Source: an uncultured Muribaculaceae bacterium
GTDB lineage: Bacteria; Bacteroidota; Bacteroidia; Bacteroidales; Muribaculaceae
Direction: 5' to 3'
Assembly (NCBI GenBank): GCA_948788915.1
Contig: CAQFOZ010000017.1
Span: 1-44,261, forward strand
Length of the DNA stretch: 44,261 nucleotides
Shown here: piece after piece, positions 35,660 to 44,027 of the stretch
Layout of the letters: each line of letters starts with the position of its first letter
How positions within the stretch are numbered: position 1 is the first letter of the stretch
Made by a program: the position numbers and the translations under genes
Notes under the pieces: generated by a model
The model's database searches: none
Told to the model about the DNA's origin: nothing
Seen by the model: only the letters and a program-made list of their open reading frames with translations

Positions 35660-35681
35660 TTGTCTGTGCAAGAAAACCGAT

Positions 35682-38600
35682 ATGAGACGACTTATAACTA
35701 TTTTATCCACGATTGTTGCCGGAGCAATAAATATTTTTTCTCAGATTCCTGAAACAACGTCGGATTCCATTCAAACTGTTATAACTACAACAGTTACCGG
35801 AATTGTCGTTGACAAATCAAACGAGCCTGTAATAGGAGCGACAGTCAGGATTAAAGGAGATAATAAAAAAGCCGTTATTACGGACATGAATGGTGCGTTT
35901 TCAATTCCAAATGTGTCCGGGAAATGTACCATTCAGGTGTCATATGTAGGACTGTCACCGTTAGAAATGCAGATTAATCCATCCCAAGAACATTATCATA
36001 TTGTGATGGAGTCTGATAATTCCATGCTTGATGAAATCGTGGTAGTAGGTTATGCCACACAAAAAAAGGTGGATCTGACCGGAGCTGTTTCTTCAATAGG
36101 TTCAGGCACACTTGAAAACAGGCCATTGACAAACACGACTAATGCTTTGGCAGGTCTTGCAGCCGGATTAACTGTTACAAATTCCGGAGGCAACACACCT
36201 GGATACGAGTCACAAAGCATACTTGTCCGCGGCCAAGGCACACTCAACAATTCAGCTCCGCTTATAGTGGTGGATGGAATGACGGGGATAGCGTTAAGTG
36301 ACATAAATCCACAGGATATAGATAATATCTCTGTACTTAAAGATGCTGCATCAGCGGCTATTTACGGTTCACGTGCCGCCAATGGAGTCATACTTGTTAC
36401 AACGCGCCAAGGTCATGAAATAGCACCTAAGGTGACCTATAGCGGCAATGTGTCGTTTGAAACAGTTGCCAAAAGGCTTAATCTTGTCACCGATTATGCC
36501 GACTTTATGGAAATTCAGAATGCCGGACTTATTGTAAACGGGCAGGCTCCGCGTTTCTCTCAAGGAAAAATAGACGAATGGCGTAATGATGCCGGACAAA
36601 ATCCTACTATCTATCCCAATACTGACTGGCAGGATCATATCTACCGTAATCCCTCGGTAGTGCAGAATCATAACCTTTCTATAACAGGAGGTTCCAAGAC
36701 TGTTAAATATAATATCTCGCTTGGCTACGTTAATAATCCCGGTATGATATACTACACTGACTATAAAAGATACCAACTTCGTTCAAATATCGAGGTCAAT
36801 ATAAAACCCTGGTTAAGTGTGGGAACAAACCTTTTCGGATATATTGACAAAAACAATCCCTCATCGGAAAATGCCGCTGCCGGGGGTGATGTGATTTTTG
36901 GTTCCGGGGCCTTCAATACAGTTCCGGGAATGACACTATATGATCCGGCAACCGGACTTTACGGAGGTATCCAGAATCCGGAAGAAGAAAATGTAAGCAA
37001 TTTCAATCCATACCGCAGACAGTGGTTCTATAAGACAGAATATCCGACAAAGACAATGCGCTCGGTAATCAAACTTCATGCAAGCGTTTCCCCTATAAAA
37101 GGCATGACCATAAAAGGTGCATTCTCATATAATTACTGGCAACGCAATGTTGAACATCATCTTACTGACCGAGATTTGTTCCGTTTCACATTCGACGGCC
37201 CTGTACTGATCAGGGAAGGAGTGGTACGCACATATATTCGCCGCTATAACTACAAAAACACTTTCCGGTCATCAGAACTTACTGCCAACTACAATTTCCA
37301 TATCGGCAAACTTGACGCGACGATATTTGCCGGCATGAGTCAGGAATATAATAAATACGACAATGACTATTATATAAAGTATGATCTGGTAGATCCGTCA
37401 CTTGGTGCCATAGACGCAGGAATGACCAACGGCAACATCACGGGCAACTACAACGAATGGGCCATGCGCTCATATTTTGGCCGTATAAACCTCAATTGGG
37501 ATGATAAATATCTTCTCGAAGCCAATCTTCGCGCCGATGGTTCATCAAAATTTGCTCCGGAACACCGGTGGGGATATTTTCCTTCAATATCTGCAGGATG
37601 GCGCATCTCACAGGAGAAATTTATGGACGGAACCTCGTCATGGCTAAATCAGCTGAAACTGCGTGCATCATACGGTTCACTCGGTAACAACGCTACCACA
37701 AGCTATTATATGTATCAATCTCTGTTTGCTACCGCCAATTATGTGCTGAATGGAAATATTGCGGGAGGTCTGGCCCAGACTGTTCTCGCCAATCCCAGCC
37801 TGACCTGGGAAAAGACATATATGACTAATCTCGGTCTTGACTTCGCTTTTCTCAATAACCGGTTAAGCGGTTCGGTAGATATATACAACAAAGATACAAA
37901 AGGCATTTTGATTTCTTTGCCTGCTCCGCTGGAACATGGTACGAGTACGGTACCTAACCAGAACGCAGGTGAGGTAAACAACAAAGGTTTTGAACTTGAT
38001 TTGCACTGGAACGACCATATTGGAAAAGTAGACTATAATGTAGGTTTTAATATGGGATTCGTAAACAATAAAGTAACGAAATTCCAAGGCGACGTGTCAT
38101 CTATTAACGGGGTCTATAAGACACAGGAAGGGAAACCTATCAATCAGCTGTATGTCATAACAGTCGATAGAATCGTGCGTGACCAGTCGGATCTGGACTA
38201 TGTGCAGTCACTTGTGGATAAAAATCCGAACTATTTTGCCACCTACCAGCGTCCGGAACTGGGTGATTACCTTTATCGAGATGCCAACGGCGATGGTAAG
38301 CTGGATACAAACGACCGTGTCGAGATCGGCTATGGCACACTGCCGAGGCTCACATACGGCATAAGTCTTGGCTTAAGCTGGAACAACTTTGATTTCAGTG
38401 CGTTATTCCAAGGTGTCGGCAACCATCAGGTGTATTACAACAATCAGGCATTCCGTTTTGTCACCGTAATGGGGCAGTCACTTAACAAAGATATAACGGA
38501 CAACGCATGGACACGGGAGAATCCGTACAATTCCAAGTATCCGATACTTCGCAATAATGCAAATGAAAAGAATAATATTGCAAGTAACGCTTTTGTTCAC

Positions 38601-38816
38601 AACGCCGCTTATTTCCGTTGTAAAAACATTCAGTTGGGATATACGATTCCCCAATCCATAACAAGGAAATTCTTTGTGGAGAACCTGAAGATATATACAA
38701 GTATCGACAACCTTTTCACAGTAACCAAATTCCCCGGTCTTGATCCTGAAGTAGGTGCAAACGTTGGCTATCCCGCCGTGCGTCAATACTCTGTGGGATT
38801 AAACATAACATTTTAA
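35682..38816 (+). CDS. SusC/RagA-type TonB-linked outer-membrane transporter
   Basis: A 1044-aa outer-membrane beta-barrel that imports glycans or peptides with its SusD partner, powered by TonB. The ATG at 35682 gives a proper signal peptide (MRRLITILSTIVAGAINIFS); an earlier TTG at 35643 lies inside the previous gene and is rejected. A carboxypeptidase-like regulatory domain follows (GIVVDKSNEPVIGATVRIKG, DMNGAFSIP), then the TonB box/plug start DEIVVVGYATQ at residue ~117, VLKDAASAAIYGSRAANGVI of the plug, and barrel strands to a terminal aromatic in QYSVGLNITF. No N-terminal STN domain is seen, which argues against anti-sigma signalling and fits control by the adjacent two-component system. 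Confidence 0.95.
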   Translation: MRRLITILSTIVAGAINIFSQIPETTSDSIQTVITTTVTGIVVDKSNEPVIGATVRIKGDNKKAVITDMNGAFSIPNVSGKCTIQVSYVGLSPLEMQINPSQEHYHIVMESDNSMLDEIVVVGYATQKKVDLTGAVSSIGSGTLENRPLTNTTNALAGLAAGLTVTNSGGNTPGYESQSILVRGQGTLNNSAPLIVVDGMTGIALSDINPQDIDNISVLKDAASAAIYGSRAANGVILVTTRQGHEIAPKVTYSGNVSFETVAKRLNLVTDYADFMEIQNAGLIVNGQAPRFSQGKIDEWRNDAGQNPTIYPNTDWQDHIYRNPSVVQNHNLSITGGSKTVKYNISLGYVNNPGMIYYTDYKRYQLRSNIEVNIKPWLSVGTNLFGYIDKNNPSSENAAAGGDVIFGSGAFNTVPGMTLYDPATGLYGGIQNPEEENVSNFNPYRRQWFYKTEYPTKTMRSVIKLHASVSPIKGMTIKGAFSYNYWQRNVEHHLTDRDLFRFTFDGPVLIREGVVRTYIRRYNYKNTFRSSELTANYNFHIGKLDATIFAGMSQEYNKYDNDYYIKYDLVDPSLGAIDAGMTNGNITGNYNEWAMRSYFGRINLNWDDKYLLEANLRADGSSKFAPEHRWGYFPSISAGWRISQEKFMDGTSSWLNQLKLRASYGSLGNNATTSYYMYQSLFATANYVLNGNIAGGLAQTVLANPSLTWEKTYMTNLGLDFAFLNNRLSGSVDIYNKDTKGILISLPAPLEHGTSTVPNQNAGEVNNKGFELDLHWNDHIGKVDYNVGFNMGFVNNKVTKFQGDVSSINGVYKTQEGKPINQLYVITVDRIVRDQSDLDYVQSLVDKNPNYFATYQRPELGDYLYRDANGDGKLDTNDRVEIGYGTLPRLTYGISLGLSWNNFDFSALFQGVGNHQVYYNNQAFRFVTVMGQSLNKDITDNAWTRENPYNSKYPILRNNANEKNNIASNAFVHNAAYFRCKNIQLGYTIPQSITRKFFVENLKIYTSIDNLFTVTKFPGLDPEVGANVGYPAVRQYSVGLNITF

Positions 38817-38828
38817 CAGGTTAAAATA

Positions 38829-40565
38829 ATGAAAATAAAATATATAACAGGCCTCATTCTTGCAGCTATAATGAACGGAGGGTGTGAAAGTCTTGATTTT
38901 GTTCCCGGTGACCAGATGTCGGAACAGACATTCTGGCAGACTGAGGAACACGCTCGACAGGCAGCTGTCGGTATGTATGCGGCAATGAGAGCAGACTGGT
39001 GTTTCGGCCTTGACTTCACATTCGATATGTGCAGCGACCTTGCCGACGGAACAACACCGTGGCCTGATATATCGCGTGGCAATTCATTCGCCTCCAACAG
39101 CAGTGGAGTGCAGAACCACTGGCAGTATCTGTATGAGCTTGTACACAGGGCAAACACCGTAATAAGAAACGTGGCAAATATGCCAATAAGTCAGGAAACG
39201 ATAGACCGTGTGACCGGTGAAGCGAAATTTTTGCGAGCGATGGCATATTTTCGTATGCTCAACTGCTGGGGCGGTGTGCCTTACTATGACGAGACCTGTG
39301 ACATAAACGAACAATTTGCCAACCTGAACTCTCCCAGAAGTTCTGCCGATGAAATTCGCGGACATATTATTGATGACCTGACAGATGCAATATCAAAATT
39401 ACCCGTAAGCTGGGATGCCTCCGATCTTGGACGAGCCACAAAAGGTGCCGCCTACGCATTACGTGGAAAGGTCTATCTGTTTAACAGACAGTGGGACAAG
39501 GCTGTGACCGATTTTGAGGAAATTGTTTATAATAAAACCAACAACTACGGATATTCACTTCATCCCGACTACAACGAACTGTTCCGGCTCTATAACGGTA
39601 AACACAGTCAGGAAATGATATTCTCCATACAGTCGATTGACGGCAATACGGCAGGATATGCACTAAATATCGTAGGCTATTTTGGCAACAAATCAACTAT
39701 GCGCCTGATTGCAAGCAACTGTATCGTGCCTTCGACAACACTGGTGGATATGTATGAGAATCTTGACGGCTCCGCCTTCAGCTGGGATGATATATTTCCC
39801 GGCTTTAATGACGGAGATTCACAGTTACGGCGGAAATATATGAGTGTGGCAATCAATCAGGGGAGTACAGAAGTAACAAGTACTCTTGATTGCGACACGA
39901 CAAAAGTAATGGACGCATACCGTCTTCGCGACCCACGTCTATGCCTCAATGTGATAACACCGTATTCGCATTACCTCGGAACGGATGCCGGTTCAAACCC
40001 AATGGACAAGCAGTTTGTGCTTGCAGATCCATCGAAAGGGGGCGCACCGATGGAAGCTATGGCATTTATACGCAACTCGGAAGGATGGAATTCTTATTTC
40101 TGGCGCAAATGGATACCCACAGGTAATCTTGACGGTTATTGGGGTGAATACAACCGCACTCCGTATGAATTTCCACTCATACGTTTAGGAGATGTTATTC
40201 TGATGCTTGCGGAGGCATACAACGAATCAGGAGCCACTGACAAGGCTATTGCAGAGGTAAACAAAATACGTGCACGTGTCGGGATGCCCGGTCTCAACAG
40301 CGGTCCGTCGTGGCTTGCCGTCGAAGGCAAAGACGATATGGCAGAACGCATCCGTCGTGAACGCGCTTTTGAACTTGTCGGCGAAGGGCAACGCTATTGG
40401 GATTTACGTCGGTGGGGATTACTTGAAAAGTCTGTCAAAAACGCCACGGATATATTCGGAGACCTGATGTATACAAGAACTTATCAGGCACGTCATGAAA
40501 TCTGGCCAATCCCTCTTGTTGAAATGGAACGAAACACAAATTTAATTCAAAATGAAGGATGGTAA
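38829..40565 (+). CDS. SusD/RagB-type nutrient-binding lipoprotein
   Basis: A 578-aa surface lipoprotein that lids the SusC transporter and binds its ligand. Signal and lipobox MNGGC give Cys19. The TPR-rich SusD fold shows in AVGMYAAMRADW, TGEAKFLRAMAYFRMLNCWGGVPYYD (start near residue 130), AYALRGKVYLF and the C-terminal IRRERAFELVGEGQRYWDLRRWG and NLIQNEGW. The length is normal. It starts 12 bases after susC. No glycoside hydrolase or polysaccharide lyase accompanies the pair in the window, so the substrate cannot be predicted. A short hairpin and a strong terminator follow. Confidence 0.95.
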   Translation: MKIKYITGLILAAIMNGGCESLDFVPGDQMSEQTFWQTEEHARQAAVGMYAAMRADWCFGLDFTFDMCSDLADGTTPWPDISRGNSFASNSSGVQNHWQYLYELVHRANTVIRNVANMPISQETIDRVTGEAKFLRAMAYFRMLNCWGGVPYYDETCDINEQFANLNSPRSSADEIRGHIIDDLTDAISKLPVSWDASDLGRATKGAAYALRGKVYLFNRQWDKAVTDFEEIVYNKTNNYGYSLHPDYNELFRLYNGKHSQEMIFSIQSIDGNTAGYALNIVGYFGNKSTMRLIASNCIVPSTTLVDMYENLDGSAFSWDDIFPGFNDGDSQLRRKYMSVAINQGSTEVTSTLDCDTTKVMDAYRLRDPRLCLNVITPYSHYLGTDAGSNPMDKQFVLADPSKGGAPMEAMAFIRNSEGWNSYFWRKWIPTGNLDGYWGEYNRTPYEFPLIRLGDVILMLAEAYNESGATDKAIAEVNKIRARVGMPGLNSGPSWLAVEGKDDMAERIRRERAFELVGEGQRYWDLRRWGLLEKSVKNATDIFGDLMYTRTYQARHEIWPIPLVEMERNTNLIQNEGW

Positions 40566-40569
40566 AGGT

Positions 40570-40588
40570 ATAGTGTCAAAAACACTAT
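40570..40588 (+). other. Short hairpin just after susD
   Basis: ATAGTGT (40570-40576) and ACACTAT (40582-40588) form a perfect 7-bp stem with a CAAAA loop right after the susD stop. It has no U-tract, so it is more likely a 3'-end stabiliser than a terminator. Confidence 0.4.
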
Positions 40589-40627
40589 CAACCGCTCAGC
40601 TGTCTTTCATTGCATCGGCAATCTCCA

Positions 40628-40663
40628 AAACAATAAAGGCGGGGAAACTCGCCTTTATTGTTT
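40628..40663. terminator. Bidirectional terminator after susD
   Basis: AAACAATAAAGGCG (40628-40641) and CGCCTTTATTGTTT (40650-40663) form a perfect 14-bp stem with an 8-base loop and T-rich flanks in both directions. It ends susD on the plus strand. On the minus strand it lies just beyond the stop of the efflux-gene fragment, so it was probably that gene's terminator too and now serves the methylase gene. Confidence 0.88.
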
Positions 40664-40688
40664 GATATATACTTGAGTCCATTAGATT

Positions 40689-40784
40689 TCACCCACCTCC
40701 AAGAGCATGGTACAATTTAATTATTCCTTGGATTTTATCAAATATTTCCTGTGTTTCGGTCAACTGGGCCGAAAGAAGCGATTT
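40689..40784 (-). pseudogene. C-terminal fragment of a TolC-type efflux outer-membrane protein gene
   Basis: On the minus strand an open stretch reads KSLLSAQLTETQEIFDKIQ, continues IIKLYHALGGG and ends in a stop at 40689-40691. This pattern (LLSAQ ... KIQ...LYxALGGG) is the typical last 30 residues of RND efflux outer-membrane lipoproteins in Bacteroidales. Nothing upstream continues it: the reading frame meets the repeat end TTAGAGTATGTTTA at 40783, then the methylase stop codon. The rest of the gene was evidently lost or replaced. The identification rests on a short stretch. Confidence 0.55.
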
Positions 40785-40800
40785 AGAGTATGTTTACTTT
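40783..40800 (+). repeat. Dispersed repeat end abutting the efflux fragment
   Basis: TTAGAGTATGTTTACTTT, identical to the complement of 139-156. It overlaps the methylase stop codon (40800-40802) on one side and the truncated efflux fragment on the other, marking a probable insertion or recombination border. Confidence 0.6.
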
Positions 40801-43364
40801 TATATTCCATATAATTCATCAAACATTTTATCAGCCTTATTACTATTCTCTATTGAACGTTCAAGATCATTTATGGATTTTATAACGGTTGCCCCAATTT
40901 TATCCACTATCGAACGATCTTTAGGAAGAGGAATAAGCACATCTTTAATATTTTCCGGCTCAAGATGTTCCTGATTTGTACCGTATGAATTTTTAAGCAT
41001 TAAACTTTGCCCTATTTCACTTTTAAGATACTGAAATACATATCCTCTTAGATTTTCATCTTCAATAACTATCCTAATTAAATTATTAGTAGCTATATGA
41101 CCGTCATGTTGATTAAGTGCATATGAAACCCTACCCAATGTTCCGGAATCAGAAACAAGAATATATCCCTTGTAAATTGTCAAAAAATCTAACTGCGCTT
41201 TTTGTGTTTTTGTACATTTCTTCTCATCCAAATACTTAACATTATCAGAATTTAGTTGAGTCATAGCAGTTCCCGTAAAATATTTTCGTATACCCTCCCC
41301 TGATGTCACCCCGTTGTCAGCATATGGCCTTTTGAAACGCGGACCATTATATATATCTGCGATCGACGATAACGGAACGACCTCAAAATCATCTCTTTCT
41401 CTCATTTCAAGAACCTTCTCTAATGCATCGTTATACTTCGGAAGATAGTGAATCGGATTTAAAGAAAGAGAATCCCTGTCAATATCTGTATTTGATATTG
41501 TAAAGCGGTATTCGCTTTCTTCCAATTCTCCATTCTGAAATTCAATAAATGCATCGGCAATTTCACTAAGATCTTCATCCAAAACCAGTTGTCCGTTTTT
41601 AATAATAGGTAAACCTTCTGAATTCGTTTTTAGGATAGAAGCTCCCCTACTCGTCTGTCCAATCTTATTGGATATTGCCATAAAAATTTTATAATCCTTA
41701 GGAGGAATACATTTTTTTGCCAATATAACAGCTGCCTTTGAGCCACAAAACGGTTCAAAAGTGTCTTCATGCAAATTAACGACAGCAAGAATTTGCGTTT
41801 CGGTAAGATATTTATACCGCATATAATAGGCATCCCGATTATCTAACTGACCCTTTGCAATGACAAAACAAATTATTCCTTCATCCTTTATCCACTTTAA
41901 ATACTGTTCAGCGAATAAAACTTCCGGAGCCACCCCAATTCCGTCAAGAAGTTTATCATTTTCGTTACATAACTCCCCTTGTTCATTCAACACCCATGCT
42001 TTACCAACATCAAATTTATCAAGAACCTGTTTATTCTTTATACGTAAATCATGTCCGGAGCCAAAAGGCGGATTTGAGAATATAACATTAGGCAAGCCGA
42101 TACCACATTTCTCCAGGAAACTGGCAGATAATTTATCCGGGAATTGCAAACTGTCTGCACGTTCAATTCCACCATGTCCATCTTTTCCTAAAAGCATATT
42201 TGCTTTTGCTATTTTGACAAGCTTAGGCGATATATCCACACCAAATAATTGATGCACAACTCTCCTTTTTATAGTATCCTTTGCGGTTATACTTCTTGTA
42301 GAGTTATCTACCTTATCAAAAATATAATTCATAGAAGCAATCAGGAATCCTCCGCTACCACAAGACGGATCCAAAATGATACTTGAATCACCAGGATTTA
42401 CCATTTTTATCATCATATTAATGACCAGCCTATTGGTAAAATACTGTCCACGCTCCCCCTTTAAATGAGAAGCAACATAAATTTCATATGCAGTTCCAAT
42501 AACATCATACGGAGAATCCAAGAAAGAGTACGCCTGCAATTGACTTATAACTATTGATAATTGCTCATCAGATACTGTTATATCCTCATTTTTATTAAAT
42601 ACATCCGGATATCTGTCCCTTACATCATAAAATAGCTTTCTTACCCTTTCACAGGCTAATTTTCTTTTATTTTCATCAGAATATTCTTCCTGCGTCATCC
42701 TAAATTTACAATCTTCCTCCGCACTCTCTTCATCTTCATGTTTTGCCAAAAGAATACGGGTCATGTCTAAAGCAATGTCCTCTGAATCAATACCGGCTTT
42801 AAACATTGCATTATGACATCTCCTGAAAGTAAGTTTAAGATCTACCGGAATAATTAAATCAGACTTTTTATGCTTGCCAATTGCATCCCATGGCTCGCCA
42901 TATTTAGGAATAGAGATATATTCCTCAATACTATTGTCATAGTTTCTTCTATAATATATTATTACTTCTCCATTTGTCCACAATCCACCTTCGGCAGATG
43001 TCGCACTCATATAAGAAATTAACTGACCGTCCGGCTCCTTAATTTTCGGACTCTTTACTTCTGCAATTAAAAAGATGCCGCCCTGATTATTTGATTTCTT
43101 ATCAGCAGAACTTCTATATATTACAATATCTGCTCTTTTATTCTCGACACCTATCTTTATAGTCTTTTCAAGAGCTATGATATCTGCCGGGTAATTAAAA
43201 TCCTTATGCAACGAGCAAGCTATTTTTTGCCTTATTCGTTCTTCAGGTTTATTTTCCCTACGGATACTATCATCAAAATAATCTATTATCTTCCCTTTCG
43301 AATCCAATCTTATTTGAAAATCTTGAGACTCTGCCCACGCTTCTATTAAATCCATATTGTACAA
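40800..43364 (-). CDS. Single-chain restriction-methylase-specificity protein (HsdM-like)
   Basis: An 854-aa protein combining three functions usually split in type I systems. Residues ~35-125 look like an HsdR-N nuclease fold with a PD-(D/E)xK-type core: Asp79 (NKRADIVIY) and Glu102-Val-Lys104 (LIAEVKSP). The middle is an N6-adenine methylase: HsdM-like helices from about 200, GQYFTNRLVINMM at ~307, SAM motif DPSCGSGGF at 332-340, and catalytic NPPF at 431-434. The C-terminal ~200 residues (from DDFEVVPLSSIADIYNG, ~660) resemble one target-recognition domain of a specificity subunit, ending in a coiled segment. It may act as a type IIG-like enzyme or as a methylase with a vestigial nuclease. 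No separate hsdR or hsdS is in the window. Confidence 0.82.
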   Translation of the reverse strand: MYNMDLIEAWAESQDFQIRLDSKGKIIDYFDDSIRRENKPEERIRQKIACSLHKDFNYPADIIALEKTIKIGVENKRADIVIYRSSADKKSNNQGGIFLIAEVKSPKIKEPDGQLISYMSATSAEGGLWTNGEVIIYYRRNYDNSIEEYISIPKYGEPWDAIGKHKKSDLIIPVDLKLTFRRCHNAMFKAGIDSEDIALDMTRILLAKHEDEESAEEDCKFRMTQEEYSDENKRKLACERVRKLFYDVRDRYPDVFNKNEDITVSDEQLSIVISQLQAYSFLDSPYDVIGTAYEIYVASHLKGERGQYFTNRLVINMMIKMVNPGDSSIILDPSCGSGGFLIASMNYIFDKVDNSTRSITAKDTIKRRVVHQLFGVDISPKLVKIAKANMLLGKDGHGGIERADSLQFPDKLSASFLEKCGIGLPNVIFSNPPFGSGHDLRIKNKQVLDKFDVGKAWVLNEQGELCNENDKLLDGIGVAPEVLFAEQYLKWIKDEGIICFVIAKGQLDNRDAYYMRYKYLTETQILAVVNLHEDTFEPFCGSKAAVILAKKCIPPKDYKIFMAISNKIGQTSRGASILKTNSEGLPIIKNGQLVLDEDLSEIADAFIEFQNGELEESEYRFTISNTDIDRDSLSLNPIHYLPKYNDALEKVLEMRERDDFEVVPLSSIADIYNGPRFKRPYADNGVTSGEGIRKYFTGTAMTQLNSDNVKYLDEKKCTKTQKAQLDFLTIYKGYILVSDSGTLGRVSYALNQHDGHIATNNLIRIVIEDENLRGYVFQYLKSEIGQSLMLKNSYGTNQEHLEPENIKDVLIPLPKDRSIVDKIGATVIKSINDLERSIENSNKADKMFDELYGI

Positions 43365-43486
43365 TGATTATTTATAACTATCACCCTGCCTCGATTAACT
43401 ATTTTTTGCTTTGGTAATCAGTTATATTTTCCCTACTTTCAACTGGCAACTACAAAATTAACGATTTGTCAAAAGAAAACCCTCTT

Positions 43487-43525
43487 AGAAACTGTTTAAA
43501 TTTATTACGAAAATATTTATATAAT
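43487..43525 (+). repeat. Single arm of the dispersed inverted repeat
   Basis: The first 27 bases, starting AGAAACTGTTTAAATTTATT and running through ACGAAAA, are identical to the complement of 7160-7186. Similarity continues weakly for about 12 more bases. No matching opposite arm follows, so this copy is truncated or solo. Confidence 0.75.
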
Positions 43526-43668
43526 AGTTCTTTCGGTAATCAAATATATCGAATTCTTTAGATACTACCGTCATCAAAAAATAGTGAGCTATAATAAAAT
43601 AACCAAGATATTCTCCGGCCCACCTCAATCATAAGAAACGGACTTCCCTCAATAACAATTTCCAACAA

Positions 43669-43720
43669 CCGTGAGTCGAATTACTCACGGAAGTGAGTAA
43701 TCCCTATTGACACACTCACC
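43669..43720. promoter_or_regulatory. Alternating GTGAGT/ACTCAC palindromes
   Basis: CCGTGAGT (43669-43676) pairs with ACTCACGG (43683-43690), while the overlapping TTACTCAC (43681-43688) pairs with GTGAGTAA (43693-43700). A further ACTCAC lies at about 43714-43719. The two stems share bases and exclude each other, so this could be an RNA switch or a multi-copy protein-binding operator. Confidence 0.45.
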
Positions 43721-43752
43721 ACCTCTGTATTCTGCACAAGTCTGAAATTTTG

Positions 43753-43791
43753 ACAAAAAAGAAGAACACTGAAAATCAAGTGATTTCAGTG
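43753..43791 (-). terminator. Minus-strand intrinsic terminator
   Basis: On the minus strand CACTGAAATC pairs with GATTTTCAGTG (one bulged base, 4-base loop), followed by TTCTTCTTTTTTG. It has the features of a good Rho-independent terminator. It lies about 240 bases downstream of the partial winged-helix gene and about 170 bases downstream of a -7-like box, so it may end either transcript. Confidence 0.65.
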
Positions 43792-43952
43792 CTTTAAGGC
43801 GATTTACCATTTTGTTTAGTGACCCCGGAGAGATTTACCCGAAATGGGATCAACTATGTGTCTGTCAATACTTTAGATTTCTTGAAAATCATGGATGTTC
43901 CCTTTTGGGCCACCTCTCTGCTTCTGCGATTTTCAATGTTCTTCGTATATCT
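43753..43952 (-). ncRNA. Possible ~200-nt non-coding transcript
   Basis: A minus-strand TACTTTTG box (complement of 43959-43966), close to the Bacteroidetes -7 consensus, and a good terminator 170-200 bases later bound a stretch with no usable ORF. Near its 3' end is CTCTCCGGGGTCACTA, which resembles a tRNA 3' half, but no tRNA 5' part is present. No -33 TTTG is spaced correctly, so the promoter is uncertain. This is a hypothesis only. Confidence 0.2.
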
Positions 43953-44027
43953 ACAACGCAAAAGTAGCTATAATAGTCTGATTTCAGGCTGTTTCCAGTG
44001 TTAAAAATTCCAATCTGAAATGGCGGG

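Larger units (their letters stand above)
43365..44027. other. Structured non-coding region upstream of the methylase gene
   Basis: 663 bases without a convincing gene. From left to right: a leader for the methylase with a TAATTTTG -7-like box (complement of 43453-43460), one arm of the dispersed repeat (43487-43525), alternating GTGAGT/ACTCAC palindromes (43669-43720), a minus-strand terminator (43753-43791), a tRNA-3'-end-like stretch (about 43818-43834), and a minus-strand -7-like TACTTTTG box (complement of 43959-43966). A 61-codon plus-strand frame at 43819-44004 is not supported. Confidence 0.55.

Noticed and set aside
35643..35681. A TTG start that would extend the SusC protein by 13 residues
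   Set aside because: It overlaps the upstream lipoprotein gene and would place a polar segment (KKTNCLCKKTD) ahead of a clean signal peptide. The ATG at 35682 is better.
43812..43900. A complete tRNA gene on the minus strand
   Set aside because: Only the last ~16 bases resemble a tRNA. No anticodon arm, D arm or matching 5' acceptor strand can be folded.
43819..44004. 61-codon plus-strand frame in the region upstream of the methylase gene
   Set aside because: It overlaps a region with minus-strand structure signals and has no promoter, ribosome site or recognisable composition.
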